Assembly (NCBI GenBank): GCA_000434995.1
Contig: FR895315.1
Coordinates: 1-49,788 of the forward strand
Reading direction: 5' to 3'
Source: Firmicutes bacterium CAG:341
Lineage (GTDB): Bacteria; Bacillota; Clostridia; Oscillospirales; Acutalibacteraceae
DNA length: 49,788 nucleotides
The notes under the pieces were generated by a model. The model ran no database searches. It was not told the origin of the DNA and worked only from the letters and a program-made list of their open reading frames with translations. Below, piece by piece: positions 17,212-25,167 of the stretch (positions are counted from its first letter, which is position 1; the number at the start of each line of letters is the position of its first letter). The position numbers and the translations under genes were made by a program.

Positions 17212-18141
17212 ATGGCATCTTTTGCGTTAATAAAAGAATTATACGAAAAAACAGACAAAAACGGTAACGGCTACCTTGATATGATTGTTATCGGCAGTGA
17301 CAAGAATGAATATCCGGCAAAAGTTTGGAGATTCGAAAATAACGGCCAATTTGAGAAAAACTGTGTGGTTGAAATTGAGTACACGGTAGATAACTATAAG
17401 GGAAAGCAGCAACTTAATATAACATCAATTAAAAAAGCACCTGATGAAATGATTTCCGAATTTGTACCTACAAGCGAGTATGACGGAAAATCGGTTTTTG
17501 CAATGCTTTTAAACAAGGTTAATGATTTTAAAGACCAAGAATTAAAAGATATAGTTAAATCCATATTACTTGAAAGAAGAGAAAAGCTTGAAATTTATCC
17601 TGCGGCATACAGACTTCACCACGCAATAGTGGGCGGCTTAATGCTGCACACCGCTTCAATAGTTGAAATGGCTGAAAAAACCTGCCAAGTATATCCAAAT
17701 ATAGATAGGGAGCTTTTGCTTTCGGGTGCGATACTGCACGATGTTGCAAAAACTTTTGAAATGGAAACAGACAAAACAGGGCTTTGCACGGGATATACTG
17801 TTTCAGGTGAACTTATCGGTCATCTTGTTAAAGGAGCAATGATGGTTGATGAAGCAGCAAAAAAACTCGGCATTACAAGTGAAAAGGTCATTTTACTTGA
17901 ACATATGATTATATCTCACCACGAACTTCCGGAATACGGTGCTGCTGTCAGACCAAAGTTTTTGGAAGCAGAAATTCTTGCAACACTTGATGCGCTTGAC
18001 GCCACAATTTTTGAAATAAACGCAGCAACAAGCAAGGTTGAACCAGGTAATTTTACTGACAGGCAGTGGGCGCTTGATAGCAGAAAGCTTTATAACCACG
18101 GACTTTCATCAACTGAGCATACTGTTAATTTAGGAGAATGA
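17212..18141 (+). CDS. yhaM: 3'-5' exoribonuclease YhaM
   Basis: A 309-residue RNase of the Gram-positive YhaM family, which trims short 3' ends of RNAs. An N-terminal OB-fold (about 15-85) is followed by an HD domain whose metal ligands are visible: GLMLHTASIVEMA, ILHDVAKTFE, and ISHHELPEYG, with a final Asp in LATLDALD. Length matches B. subtilis YhaM. I chose ATG 17212, which has GAAAGGA upstream; the in-frame ATG at 17146 lies in the promoter. Its stop is followed 2 nt later by the preferred prmA start, so the two genes are co-translated. Confidence 0.93.
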   Translation: MASFALIKELYEKTDKNGNGYLDMIVIGSDKNEYPAKVWRFENNGQFEKNCVVEIEYTVDNYKGKQQLNITSIKKAPDEMISEFVPTSEYDGKSVFAMLLNKVNDFKDQELKDIVKSILLERREKLEIYPAAYRLHHAIVGGLMLHTASIVEMAEKTCQVYPNIDRELLLSGAILHDVAKTFEMETDKTGLCTGYTVSGELIGHLVKGAMMVDEAAKKLGITSEKVILLEHMIISHHELPEYGAAVRPKFLEAEILATLDALDATIFEINAATSKVEPGNFTDRQWALDSRKLYNHGLSSTEHTVNLGE

Positions 18142-18143
18142 GT

Positions 18144-19085
18144 ATGAGTGATATTCAAAACGAAGTATGGAGTGAAATCAAAATCACTGTTGATACAAAT
18201 GACATTGAAGCTGCAGGAAACATCGCCAATATGGTTGTACCGTACGGAATATATATAGAAGATTATTCCGACCTTGAAAACGAGGTAATGGAAATTGCGC
18301 ATATTGACTTGATTGAAGAAAAGCTTTTGGAAGCAGACCGTTCAAAAGGAATTATCCATGTATATGTTAACCCGCACGAAAACCCACTTGAAGCAGTATC
18401 ATTTATTGAGGAAAGACTTAAAAATCTCAACATAAAATATGACATTCAAATTGATGATTGCAAAACTCAAGATTGGGTTAACAATTGGAAGCAGTATTTT
18501 CACCCGATGCCTATCGGCAACAAACTGCTTATTCGTCCTACTTGGGAAGACGAGTATGATGCAGGCGAAAGAAAAGTTCTTCATATCGAACCCGGGCTTG
18601 CATTTGGCACCGGCAGCCATCCGACGACAAAGCTTTGCCTTGAAACACTTGAAAATTACATCAGTAAAGATTCAACAGTTCTTGATATTGGCTGCGGCAG
18701 CGGCATACTTTCAATTGCATCACTTTTACTTGGTGCGAAAGAAGCTTTCGGTGTTGATATTGATTCCCTCGCAGTTAAAACAGCGCAGGCAAATGCACTT
18801 GAAAATGGATTTGATGAAAGCAAATTCAAAGCTGTTCAGGGTAATTTATCCGATAAAGTTACAGGCAAGTACAATGTTATTGTTGCCAACATAGTTGCCG
18901 ATATAATTATGGAATTTAATAAAGAAGTCGGCAAATATCTTGATGACGGCGGAGTTTACATTACCGGCGGCATTATAGAAAGCAGAGAAGATGAGGTGCT
19001 CTTAAGCTTTGCACAAAACTCATTTGAAGTTATTGAAAGATTTGAAGAAAAAGGCTGGCTTGTATTTGTATTAAAAAAAGCATAA
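18144..19085 (+). CDS. prmA: Ribosomal protein L11 methyltransferase
   Basis: A SAM-dependent enzyme that trimethylates lysines and the N-terminus of ribosomal protein L11. The 313 residues hold an N-terminal substrate-binding domain (1-110) and a Rossmann methyltransferase domain with LDIGCGSGILSIA near 178, VDIDSLAV near 202 and the PrmA motif NIVADII near 250. ATG 18138 overlaps the yhaM stop but is 1 nt from AGGAG; ATG 18144 is 7 nt from it and is preferred. The usual rsmE partner is not downstream; a terminator follows. Confidence 0.93.
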   Translation: MSDIQNEVWSEIKITVDTNDIEAAGNIANMVVPYGIYIEDYSDLENEVMEIAHIDLIEEKLLEADRSKGIIHVYVNPHENPLEAVSFIEERLKNLNIKYDIQIDDCKTQDWVNNWKQYFHPMPIGNKLLIRPTWEDEYDAGERKVLHIEPGLAFGTGSHPTTKLCLETLENYISKDSTVLDIGCGSGILSIASLLLGAKEAFGVDIDSLAVKTAQANALENGFDESKFKAVQGNLSDKVTGKYNVIVANIVADIIMEFNKEVGKYLDDGGVYITGGIIESREDEVLLSFAQNSFEVIERFEEKGWLVFVLKKA

Positions 19086-19107
19086 GTTTGATTGCATATC
19101 ATAAAGT

Positions 19108-19142
19108 AAAAGCACTAAATCATTTTTGATTTAGTGCTTTTT
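19108..19142. terminator. Bidirectional terminator prmA / symporter
   Basis: A perfect stem of at least 12 bp (AGCACTAAATCA 19111-19122 / 19127-19138) with a TTTT loop and flanking A and T runs, between convergent genes. Confidence 0.88.
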
Positions 19143-19155
19143 AACATATCAATCA

Positions 19156-20682
19156 TTATTTATTATGTTTAAGTTCATCAAATACTTCAACAATTTCATC
19201 ATCAGGCTTAGGAGTGACAAGCGAAACAACAACATTAACTAAAAGGCCGCAAATAAATGCAGGAAGAAGTTCATAAATATCAAATATTCCGCCAAGTTTA
19301 GCAATAGCATATTTCCATACGAACACCATTATTCCGCCTACAACCATACCTGCAAGCGCACCGTAACGGTTTGACCTCTTCCAGAAAAGTGAAAGAAGCA
19401 TAACGGGGCCGAATACTGCACCGAAACCTGCCCAAGCAAATGAAACAATGCCGAATACAGATGAATTTGAATCCCAAGCTATAATTACACCGATAACAGA
19501 AATTGCAATAAGCGTAACTCTTGCAACAATCATTTGTGATGTTTCATTAAGCTTAATTCTAAAAAGACCGCCGATAATATTTTCACTTGCAGCAGAAGAA
19601 GCGGCAAGAAGCTGGCTGTCCGCGGTAGACATTGTACTTGCCAAAATACCGGCAAGGATAATTCCTGCAAGAAGTGCCGGCACAACACCGACTTTTGAAA
19701 GAAGTGTTGCAATTTGAATAATAATTGTTTCACTGTCATCAAATGCAGGAAGTGCGCCCTCTTTTACCATTGCCATACCGACAACGCCGATTAAAACTGC
19801 AACTGCCATTGAAATAACAACCCAAATTTCTGCAACACGCCTTGAAATTTTAACTTTATTCGGATTTTCAATTGCCATAAATCTTAAAAGAATATGAGGC
19901 ATACCGAAATAGCCAAGTCCCCAAGCAAGAGTTGAAACAACTTTAATTGCACCAAAACTGCCTGCGCTGTTTGTAGCGGCATCATAGCCTTTAAAAACAT
20001 CAAGATAGCCTGCAAGATCATTTGCATTTGCAATAACTTGCTCCATTCCGCCTGCTTTGTTAACGCCAAATACAAGAACGATAATGAGTGCAGCAGTCAT
20101 AATGATTGACTGAATAAAGTCAGTCATAGAAGCAGCATTAAAACCGCCGAGTGAAGTGTAACCCACAATAACAATTGCAGAAACAACCATTGCAATATGA
20201 TAATCAATACCAAACAAAGTGCCGAAAAGTTTACCGCAAGCCGCAAAACCCGAAGCTGTATAAGGAACGAAGAAAATAATAATCATCAAAGCCGCAACAG
20301 CCATAATAAGCCTACTGTTATCCTTATATCTTTTTGAAAAATAATCAGGAATTGTAATAGCGTTAATTCTTGCTGAATATTTACGAAGTTTTTTGGCAAC
20401 TATAAGCCAATTAAGATATGTACCTATCGCAAGGCCTATAACAGTCCAGCCTACTTCGGCAAGTCCGCTTACAAGTGCAAGTCCCGGAAGTCCCATAAGT
20501 AAATAGCTTGACATATCAGACGCTTCAGCACTCATTGCTGTAACAAGAGGGCCAAGCTTACGCCCACCGAGATAAAAGTCGCCGACATTTTTTGTCTTTT
20601 TTGAATAAATTACACCAATCATTACCATAGATACAAGATAAACAACTATGGAAATCATTATGCATATTTGTGCCTTTGTCAT
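19156..20682 (-). CDS. putP: Sodium/proline-type symporter (SSS family)
   Basis: A 508-residue solute:sodium symporter with about 13 membrane helices. Early hallmarks match PutP: VGDFYLGGRKLGPLVTAMSA (33-52, where the family has a conserved GGR and Ser-rich helix 2) and SDMSSYLLMGLPG with the helix-2 Na+ site region. It most likely imports proline with Na+, though related SSS carriers take other substrates. GGAGG lies 8 nt before the ATG. A terminator separates it from the GH51 gene upstream, so it may have partly separate expression. Confidence 0.85.
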   Translation of the reverse strand: MTKAQICIMISIVVYLVSMVMIGVIYSKKTKNVGDFYLGGRKLGPLVTAMSAEASDMSSYLLMGLPGLALVSGLAEVGWTVIGLAIGTYLNWLIVAKKLRKYSARINAITIPDYFSKRYKDNSRLIMAVAALMIIIFFVPYTASGFAACGKLFGTLFGIDYHIAMVVSAIVIVGYTSLGGFNAASMTDFIQSIIMTAALIIVLVFGVNKAGGMEQVIANANDLAGYLDVFKGYDAATNSAGSFGAIKVVSTLAWGLGYFGMPHILLRFMAIENPNKVKISRRVAEIWVVISMAVAVLIGVVGMAMVKEGALPAFDDSETIIIQIATLLSKVGVVPALLAGIILAGILASTMSTADSQLLAASSAASENIIGGLFRIKLNETSQMIVARVTLIAISVIGVIIAWDSNSSVFGIVSFAWAGFGAVFGPVMLLSLFWKRSNRYGALAGMVVGGIMVFVWKYAIAKLGGIFDIYELLPAFICGLLVNVVVSLVTPKPDDEIVEVFDELKHNK

Positions 20683-20694
20683 AAATATGCCTCC

Positions 20695-20733
20695 TAAAAT
20701 AAAAATAAAGCATTATAAAAAATACAATGCCTT
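20695..20733 (-). terminator. Terminator between the GH51 gene and the symporter
   Basis: An 11-bp stem with two G-U pairs (20707-20717 / 20723-20733), a 5-nt loop, then a T-rich run on the minus strand. It ends the DMT-GH51 transcript just before the symporter leader. Confidence 0.6.
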
Positions 20734-20772
20734 ATTTTAACATATTTTTAATTTTATGTAAAGTTTTTATTA

Positions 20773-22272
20773 TCAGTTGTTCTTTTTAAGCCTGATAACA
20801 TTCCAGCTGAAAGGTTTAATTTCTGCTGTAAGGGTATTATCATCAATAGCCGGAAGCGGATTATTGTGTGGCTTTACAAAAGGATTTTCAAATGAATTTT
20901 CATCATTTTTGTTATACCCATCCATTGAAATAAATTCAACAGGTACAAATCCTTCAAAATCAAGAAGATTTACATCAAGCGTCATTCCCTCATTCATTGA
21001 CTTGTTAACACAAAATACAGTCATAGATTCAGTTTCTTCATCAAAAGTTGCAATAGCGTCAAGGTACGGTACATCTGTATATGCTTTGCAATCGTATTTT
21101 GGGCTTGAAATAATAGGATTAAGCGCAACGCCCCTGCCAAAATTGCTCAAATGTTCAAAAGGATAAAAAATTGTTTGTGCAAATATTCCACCGCCTGTTT
21201 TAGTAAAAATAGGTGCAATAACATTAACAAGCTGTGCAAGGCAAGCTATTTTAATTCTGTCACAATGGCGAAGAAATGTAATAAGCATCGAACCTACGAG
21301 AAGTGCATCTTCAAAATTATAAATATCTTCAAGCCTCGGCGGTGCTACCGACCACCTTTCATAAGGTGCGTTATTTGAATGATACCAAACATTCCATTCA
21401 TCAAACGAAAGCATCATTGTTTTTTTAGAGTGTTTTTTAGCCTTAATGTAATCACAAACGCAAATTACGGTATGAATAAATTCTTCAAGCTGAAGAGTGT
21501 ATGAAAGATAGCTCATAGTATCACCGTCGTGATTTCCGTAATACTGATGAAGTGATACATAATCAACACTGTCATATGCAATATCAAGTGACTCTGCTTC
21601 CCACTGGCCAAAGGTTTTTGAATTGATACTTGATGAACCGCAAAGCACGGTTTCAATACTCGGGTCAGTCCATTTCATCATTTTTGAAGCCTCAAGTGCA
21701 ACTCTGCCGTATTCGGTAGCGGTTTTAGCACCCATTTGCCAAGCACCGTCCATTTCGTTACCAAGGCACCAAAGTTTAATATTCCAAGGGTCATCATAAC
21801 CGTGTTCTTTTCTTAAATCAGCCCAGGCAGAACCCGATTTATGATTTGTGTATTCAACAAGATTTCTTGCTTCTTCAGGACCGCGAGTACCGAGATTTAC
21901 CGCCATCATACATTCGGTATCCGCTTTTTTGCACCATTTCATAAACTCATTAGTGCCAAAATAGTTAGGCTCGGTTGTACCCCAAGCCAAATCGAGTCTT
22001 TTAGGTCTCTTTTCAACAGGGCCAACACCGTCTTCCCAATTGTAACCGGAAACAAAATTACCGCCCGGATAGCGAACAATAGGAACATTTAGCTTTTTTA
22101 CAAGGTCTATCACATCACGGCGAAAACCGTCTTCATCTGCTGTCGGGTGGTCAGGTTCATAAATGCCGCCATACACTGCACGACCGAGATGTTCAATAAA
22201 AGAGCCATAAATTCTTTTATCAATTTCACCGATTTTAAATTCTTTTGCAAGGGTGATTTTTGCTTTCATCAT
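20773..22272 (-). CDS. Alpha-L-arabinofuranosidase, GH51
   Basis: A 499-residue cytoplasmic enzyme that removes terminal arabinofuranose from arabino-oligosaccharides. The GH51 TIM barrel shows RYPGGNFVSGYNWEDGVGP (67-85), acid/base Glu173 in CLGNEMDG and nucleophile Glu292 in SFDEWNVW; the C-terminal beta-sandwich starts near 400. Length is typical. No signal peptide, so it acts on imported oligosaccharides. The start overlaps the upstream DMT transporter stop as ATGA, indicating translational coupling. A second ATG 3 nt later is equally possible. Confidence 0.95.
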   Translation of the reverse strand: MMKAKITLAKEFKIGEIDKRIYGSFIEHLGRAVYGGIYEPDHPTADEDGFRRDVIDLVKKLNVPIVRYPGGNFVSGYNWEDGVGPVEKRPKRLDLAWGTTEPNYFGTNEFMKWCKKADTECMMAVNLGTRGPEEARNLVEYTNHKSGSAWADLRKEHGYDDPWNIKLWCLGNEMDGAWQMGAKTATEYGRVALEASKMMKWTDPSIETVLCGSSSINSKTFGQWEAESLDIAYDSVDYVSLHQYYGNHDGDTMSYLSYTLQLEEFIHTVICVCDYIKAKKHSKKTMMLSFDEWNVWYHSNNAPYERWSVAPPRLEDIYNFEDALLVGSMLITFLRHCDRIKIACLAQLVNVIAPIFTKTGGGIFAQTIFYPFEHLSNFGRGVALNPIISSPKYDCKAYTDVPYLDAIATFDEETESMTVFCVNKSMNEGMTLDVNLLDFEGFVPVEFISMDGYNKNDENSFENPFVKPHNNPLPAIDDNTLTAEIKPFSWNVIRLKKNN

Positions 22273-23243
22273 TCTTTCTCCTTATTATCTTTTTTATTTT
22301 TATATAAGATTTTTTTGAATTTTTCCCCGCTTAAATTAACTGTAAAAATACCAAGGCAAACAAGAATGAGAGCCAAGGCAGTAATCCATTTTTGCTGGCT
22401 GAGTGTTTCCCTAAGTACAATTGATGAAAGCAGAAAACCGAATACCGGTGTCATAAATCCATAAATCGAAACTTGTGAAACTTTATTATATTTAAGCAAA
22501 ATTCCCCAAAGTGTATAAGCGCAGGCAGAAAGAAGTGCAAGGTACATTACAACAGCGTATGAAGGCAAAGAACTGAACTTCAAGCGACCGCCGAACAATA
22601 ATCCTGCTATAATCATCACTCCGCCGCCGAGCATAAACTGATAACCGCTGAGTGCAGCCGGGCTTTCATCTTTTGAATAATTGCTTACAAGAACGCTTGA
22701 AAAAGCATACGAAAGAGCGGAAATTATTATAAATCCCTCACCGTTGAATTTAAACGAGCCAAGCGATACACCCGGTGTTATATTGATTAAAACCACACCT
22801 GCAAAGCCGATTATGCAACCGATTATTTTATTAACCGAAAGCTTTTCCATTTTAAATATAAGGCAGGAAATAAGCACAGCGAAAAACACACTTGTTGAAT
22901 CTAAAACAGAACTTTTAGTACCCGTTGTATGTGCCAAGCCGACATAGAAAAATACATATTGCAAAATTGTTTGAAAAATAGCCAAAATGCCGATTTTTTT
23001 AAAATTTTCTTTTTTCTTAATAACAATAAACTTATCGGCAAAAATACTGCCGAGAAGTATTGTTAAAAAACCTGCGATTAAAAATCGAACACCGGCAAAA
23101 AGAATTTGTGATGCCGTATCAACACCGCTTATATTAAAAAATTTATATCCTATTTTTATAACAGGAAAAGCACTGCCCCAAAGGGCGCAGCAAAGCATTG
23201 CCACAAGAGCAACTACAATTTTATTAGTAAAAATCTTTTTCAT
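22269..23243 (-). CDS. EamA/DMT-family transporter
   Basis: A 324-residue membrane protein with ten helices in two EamA repeats (about 10-150 and 165-305). Typical features are ALWGSAFPVIKIGY at the start, a conserved Pro/Gly pattern, and YTLWGILLKYNKVSQVS in the second repeat. The family exports small metabolites such as amino acids or sugars; the substrate is not readable. It starts 22 nt after dut and overlaps the GH51 gene by 4 nt, so a sugar-related role is possible but not shown. Confidence 0.85.
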   Translation of the reverse strand: MKKIFTNKIVVALVAMLCCALWGSAFPVIKIGYKFFNISGVDTASQILFAGVRFLIAGFLTILLGSIFADKFIVIKKKENFKKIGILAIFQTILQYVFFYVGLAHTTGTKSSVLDSTSVFFAVLISCLIFKMEKLSVNKIIGCIIGFAGVVLINITPGVSLGSFKFNGEGFIIISALSYAFSSVLVSNYSKDESPAALSGYQFMLGGGVMIIAGLLFGGRLKFSSLPSYAVVMYLALLSACAYTLWGILLKYNKVSQVSIYGFMTPVFGFLLSSIVLRETLSQQKWITALALILVCLGIFTVNLSGEKFKKILYKNKKDNKEKE

Positions 23244-23264
23244 TTTATATGCCTCTGAAAATCA

Positions 23265-23780
23265 TTATTTACTTTCGGTTGTACTGCCGAAGCCGCCGTC
23301 GCGAACTCCGTTTGTATCATCATCAACGGTGATGCCGAATTGAGTAAAAATACCCTGGGCAAATCCATCGCCTGCCAAAACTTCGGCTTTATGGCCGTCA
23401 TCGTGAGCATCACAGCTGATTTTAATCATTATATGCCCCTCATTTGAAGAATTGTAATAATCGGAATCAATAATGCCGACTGTATTATCAAGCTGGCAAC
23501 GATGTTTAAAGCCAAGACCTGAACGCGGATAAATTGAAAGTACCCAACCCTCATCAATTTTTGAGCGAATACCGGTTGGAACTAAAGTAGACTTACCCTT
23601 TTCAAAGCAAACATTTGCCGGTGCATAAAAGTCATAACCGGCTGAACCTGTGGTTGCTCTTTTCGGAAGTTTAATGCTGTCATACACAGCCCTTACATCT
23701 TCTGTTTGCGGAAAATTTTTGAGCCAATCTTTTTCAAATTGTTCAAAAGAAACCTTTTCAAATTTAGCAATTCTATACAT
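23265..23780 (-). CDS. dut: dUTP diphosphatase
   Basis: Hydrolyses dUTP to dUMP and pyrophosphate as a trimer. All five dUTPase motifs are visible in 171 residues: AGYDFYAP, PRSGLG, GIIDSDYYN, GDGFAQGIF and the C-terminal RDGGFGST lid motif. An N-terminal extension of about 40 residues precedes motif I. The second motif IV position reads FAQGIFTQF where Q..L/I..P is common. AAAGGA precedes the ATG. It probably heads the dut-DMT-GH51 transcript. Confidence 0.93.
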   Translation of the reverse strand: MYRIAKFEKVSFEQFEKDWLKNFPQTEDVRAVYDSIKLPKRATTGSAGYDFYAPANVCFEKGKSTLVPTGIRSKIDEGWVLSIYPRSGLGFKHRCQLDNTVGIIDSDYYNSSNEGHIMIKISCDAHDDGHKAEVLAGDGFAQGIFTQFGITVDDDTNGVRDGGFGSTTESK

Positions 23781-23823
23781 TTATATCATCATCCTTTGCG
23801 TTTTTAAATATCTTAACATATAT

Positions 23824-23885
23824 AAAAAAATAAAACAATCTTATTTTCATTCTCTTTTAAAAAAAATAAGAATTAGATAAGATTG
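23824..23885 (-). terminator. Terminator of mazF
   Basis: On the minus strand CAATCTTAT pairs with ATAAGATTG (23877-23885 / 23836-23844) around an internally structured loop, followed by a T-rich tract (TTTTATTTTTTT). Confidence 0.6.
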
Positions 23886-23895
23886 CTCGTTTTAA

Positions 23896-24237
23896 TCAAA
23901 GTCCGAAACTTACTGTCAAAGCGTGGTCGACTTTGCCCATATCTACATTATCAAGGCTGCCCATTTTTTCTTTAAGACGCCTTTTATCAATAGTTCTGAC
24001 TTGCTCTAAAAGTACAACACTGTCTTTTGCAAGTCCGCAATTTACAGCATCAACCTCAATATGAGTAGGAAGTGCAGTTTTATCTTTTTGAGATGTTATT
24101 GCGGCGGCAATAACTGTTGGTGAAAATTTATTGCCCACATCGTTTTGAACTATTAAAACAGGCCTCACGCCGCCTTGCTCGCTGCCGACAACAGGACTTA
24201 AATCAGCATAGTAAATTTCGCCTCGTTTAATCAGCAC
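23896..24237 (-). CDS. mazF: MazF/EndoA-type mRNA interferase, no antitoxin adjacent
   Basis: A 113-residue PemK/MazF-fold endoribonuclease close in size to B. subtilis EndoA. It begins LIKRGEIYYADLSPVVGSEQ, has GGVRPVLIVQND (with the catalytic Arg), AAITSQ (with the catalytic Thr/Ser) and EQVRTIDKRRL. These toxins cut single-stranded mRNA at short motifs and are held by a MazE antitoxin. No MazE-like gene lies upstream; the 168 nt before the start hold no ORF on this strand. The start is GTG at 24237 after GAAGGTGA. A small hairpin (TAAGGC/GCCTTA, 24263-24278) lies in its leader. Confidence 0.9.
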   Translation of the reverse strand: MLIKRGEIYYADLSPVVGSEQGGVRPVLIVQNDVGNKFSPTVIAAAITSQKDKTALPTHIEVDAVNCGLAKDSVVLLEQVRTIDKRRLKEKMGSLDNVDMGKVDHALTVSFGL

Positions 24238-24341
24238 AAAATCACCTTCGGTTAAATATCTTTAAGGCTTTCGCCTTACATTTTTATGATTACCAAAAAA
24301 ATCCTATTTTAAACATCACATTCTATTATATGTAAAATTTT

Positions 24342-24375
24342 TATATTGGCAAAAAAATATGCCATTCATAGAATG
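24342..24375 (+). promoter_or_regulatory. Possible sporulation sigma-factor promoter of cotJAB
   Basis: CATAGAATG at 24367-24375 resembles the CATANNNT -10 element of SigE/SigK promoters, and an ATATT block (24343-24347) lies upstream. The spacing is longer than the normal SigE gap, so this is tentative. The cotJ operon is SigE-controlled in B. subtilis. Confidence 0.25.
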
Positions 24376-24405
24376 AAGAGTAAATCTTTATAGAAAGGTG
24401 ATTTT

Positions 24406-24609
24406 ATGGAAAAATATGTTGAGCTTTTTAAGCCGTCATTTTTAAAAAACGAAGAGCGCCCTTCCCTTCCGGCAGACGCTACGCCGACAATGGCATATAT
24501 ACCTCTTCAACTTGATTTAATGAGCTATGAAACAGATAAAGCGCTTTGTGAGGGAACATTATTCCCAACGCTTAATAAACCGTTTTTAAGAGGCAGGAGG
24601 GCAAAATAA
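24406..24609 (+). CDS. cotJA: Spore coat-associated protein CotJA
   Basis: A 67-residue protein whose pattern TPTMAYIPLQ ... MSYETDKALCEGTLFPTLNK PF identifies CotJA, a small inner-coat or coat-associated protein of endospores. GAAAGGTGA lies before the ATG. Its stop overlaps the cotJB start by 1 nt (TAATG), so the genes are translationally coupled. Its presence implies a spore-forming ancestor. The family normally precedes cotJB and cotJC. Confidence 0.85.
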   Translation: MEKYVELFKPSFLKNEERPSLPADATPTMAYIPLQLDLMSYETDKALCEGTLFPTLNKPFLRGRRAK

Positions 24610-24848
24610 TGGAAAAAAAGAAATTATTAAAAAGGTTGTCTGCACTTGGTTTTGCCATGTATGAATGCAGGCTTTACTGTGATACTCACCCTAACGATAC
24701 CGAAGCACTCCAAATGCTAAATGATTATAAAAGCAAATACAAATCTGTTAAAGCCGAATTTGAAAAAGAATACGGACCGCTCACGCTAAACGGATACAAC
24801 AGCGATGAATGGCTGAAAGACCCGTGGCCGTGGGACATCGTCGAATAA
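24609..24848 (+). CDS. cotJB: Spore coat protein CotJB
   Basis: A 79-residue helical protein ending in the CotJB hallmark DPWPWDIVE. The helical core LKRLSALGFAMYECRLYCDT carries the conserved FAMYE..LYLDTHP-like segment. It acts with CotJA in the spore coat. AGGAGG overlaps the end of cotJA. The usual third gene, the manganese catalase-like cotJC, is absent: the TAA stop runs directly into the tandem 117-bp repeat array at 24847. Confidence 0.88.
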   Translation: MEKKKLLKRLSALGFAMYECRLYCDTHPNDTEALQMLNDYKSKYKSVKAEFEKEYGPLTLNGYNSDEWLKDPWPWDIVE

Positions 24849-25167
24849 CACTCCGTGTTTGAATACATTTTGCTATGCAAAATGTATAGTAAACACTCCG
24901 AATTATTCTTCTCTCAAAATCTGTCGTACAGTAGTGCGTCAGATTTTGTCTTTGCCAAATTATAACACTCCGTGTTTGAATACATTTTGCTATGCAAAAT
25001 GTATAGTAAACACTCCGAATTATTCTTCTCTCAAAATCTGTCGTACAGTAGTGCGTCAGATTTTGTCTTTGCCAAATTATAACACTCCGTGTTTGAATAC
25101 ATTTTGCTATGCAAAATGTATAGTAAACACTCCGAATTATTCTTCTCTCAAAATCTGTCGTACAGTA
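24847..25167. repeat. Tandem array of a 117-bp palindrome-rich element (2.7 copies)
   Basis: Identical units begin at 24847, 24964 and 25081 (period 117 bp); the third stops matching after 25167. Each unit holds a perfect 11-bp hairpin (ATACATTTTGC-TAT-GCAAAATGTAT, 24863-24887 in copy 1) flanked by ACACTCCG repeats, and a second arm pair CAAAATCTG / CAGATTTTG (24915-24923 / 24940-24948) that extends as an imperfect stem. The last copy ends in the loop of that stem, so the natural unit border may lie there; the element would then have 15-bp imperfect terminal inverted repeats (13 of 15 matching), like a MITE. The array touches cotJB and supplies the last six codons of the CAP gene. Confidence 0.9.

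Noticed and set aside
24263..24278. TAAGGC/GCCTTA hairpin as a riboswitch or terminator upstream of mazF
   Set aside because: Six base pairs only, no gene ends before it on the plus strand, and no riboswitch consensus is visible.
24847..25167. Tandem repeats considered as a CRISPR array
   Set aside because: The whole 117-bp period is repeated without unique spacers, the repeats are far too long, and no cas gene is present.
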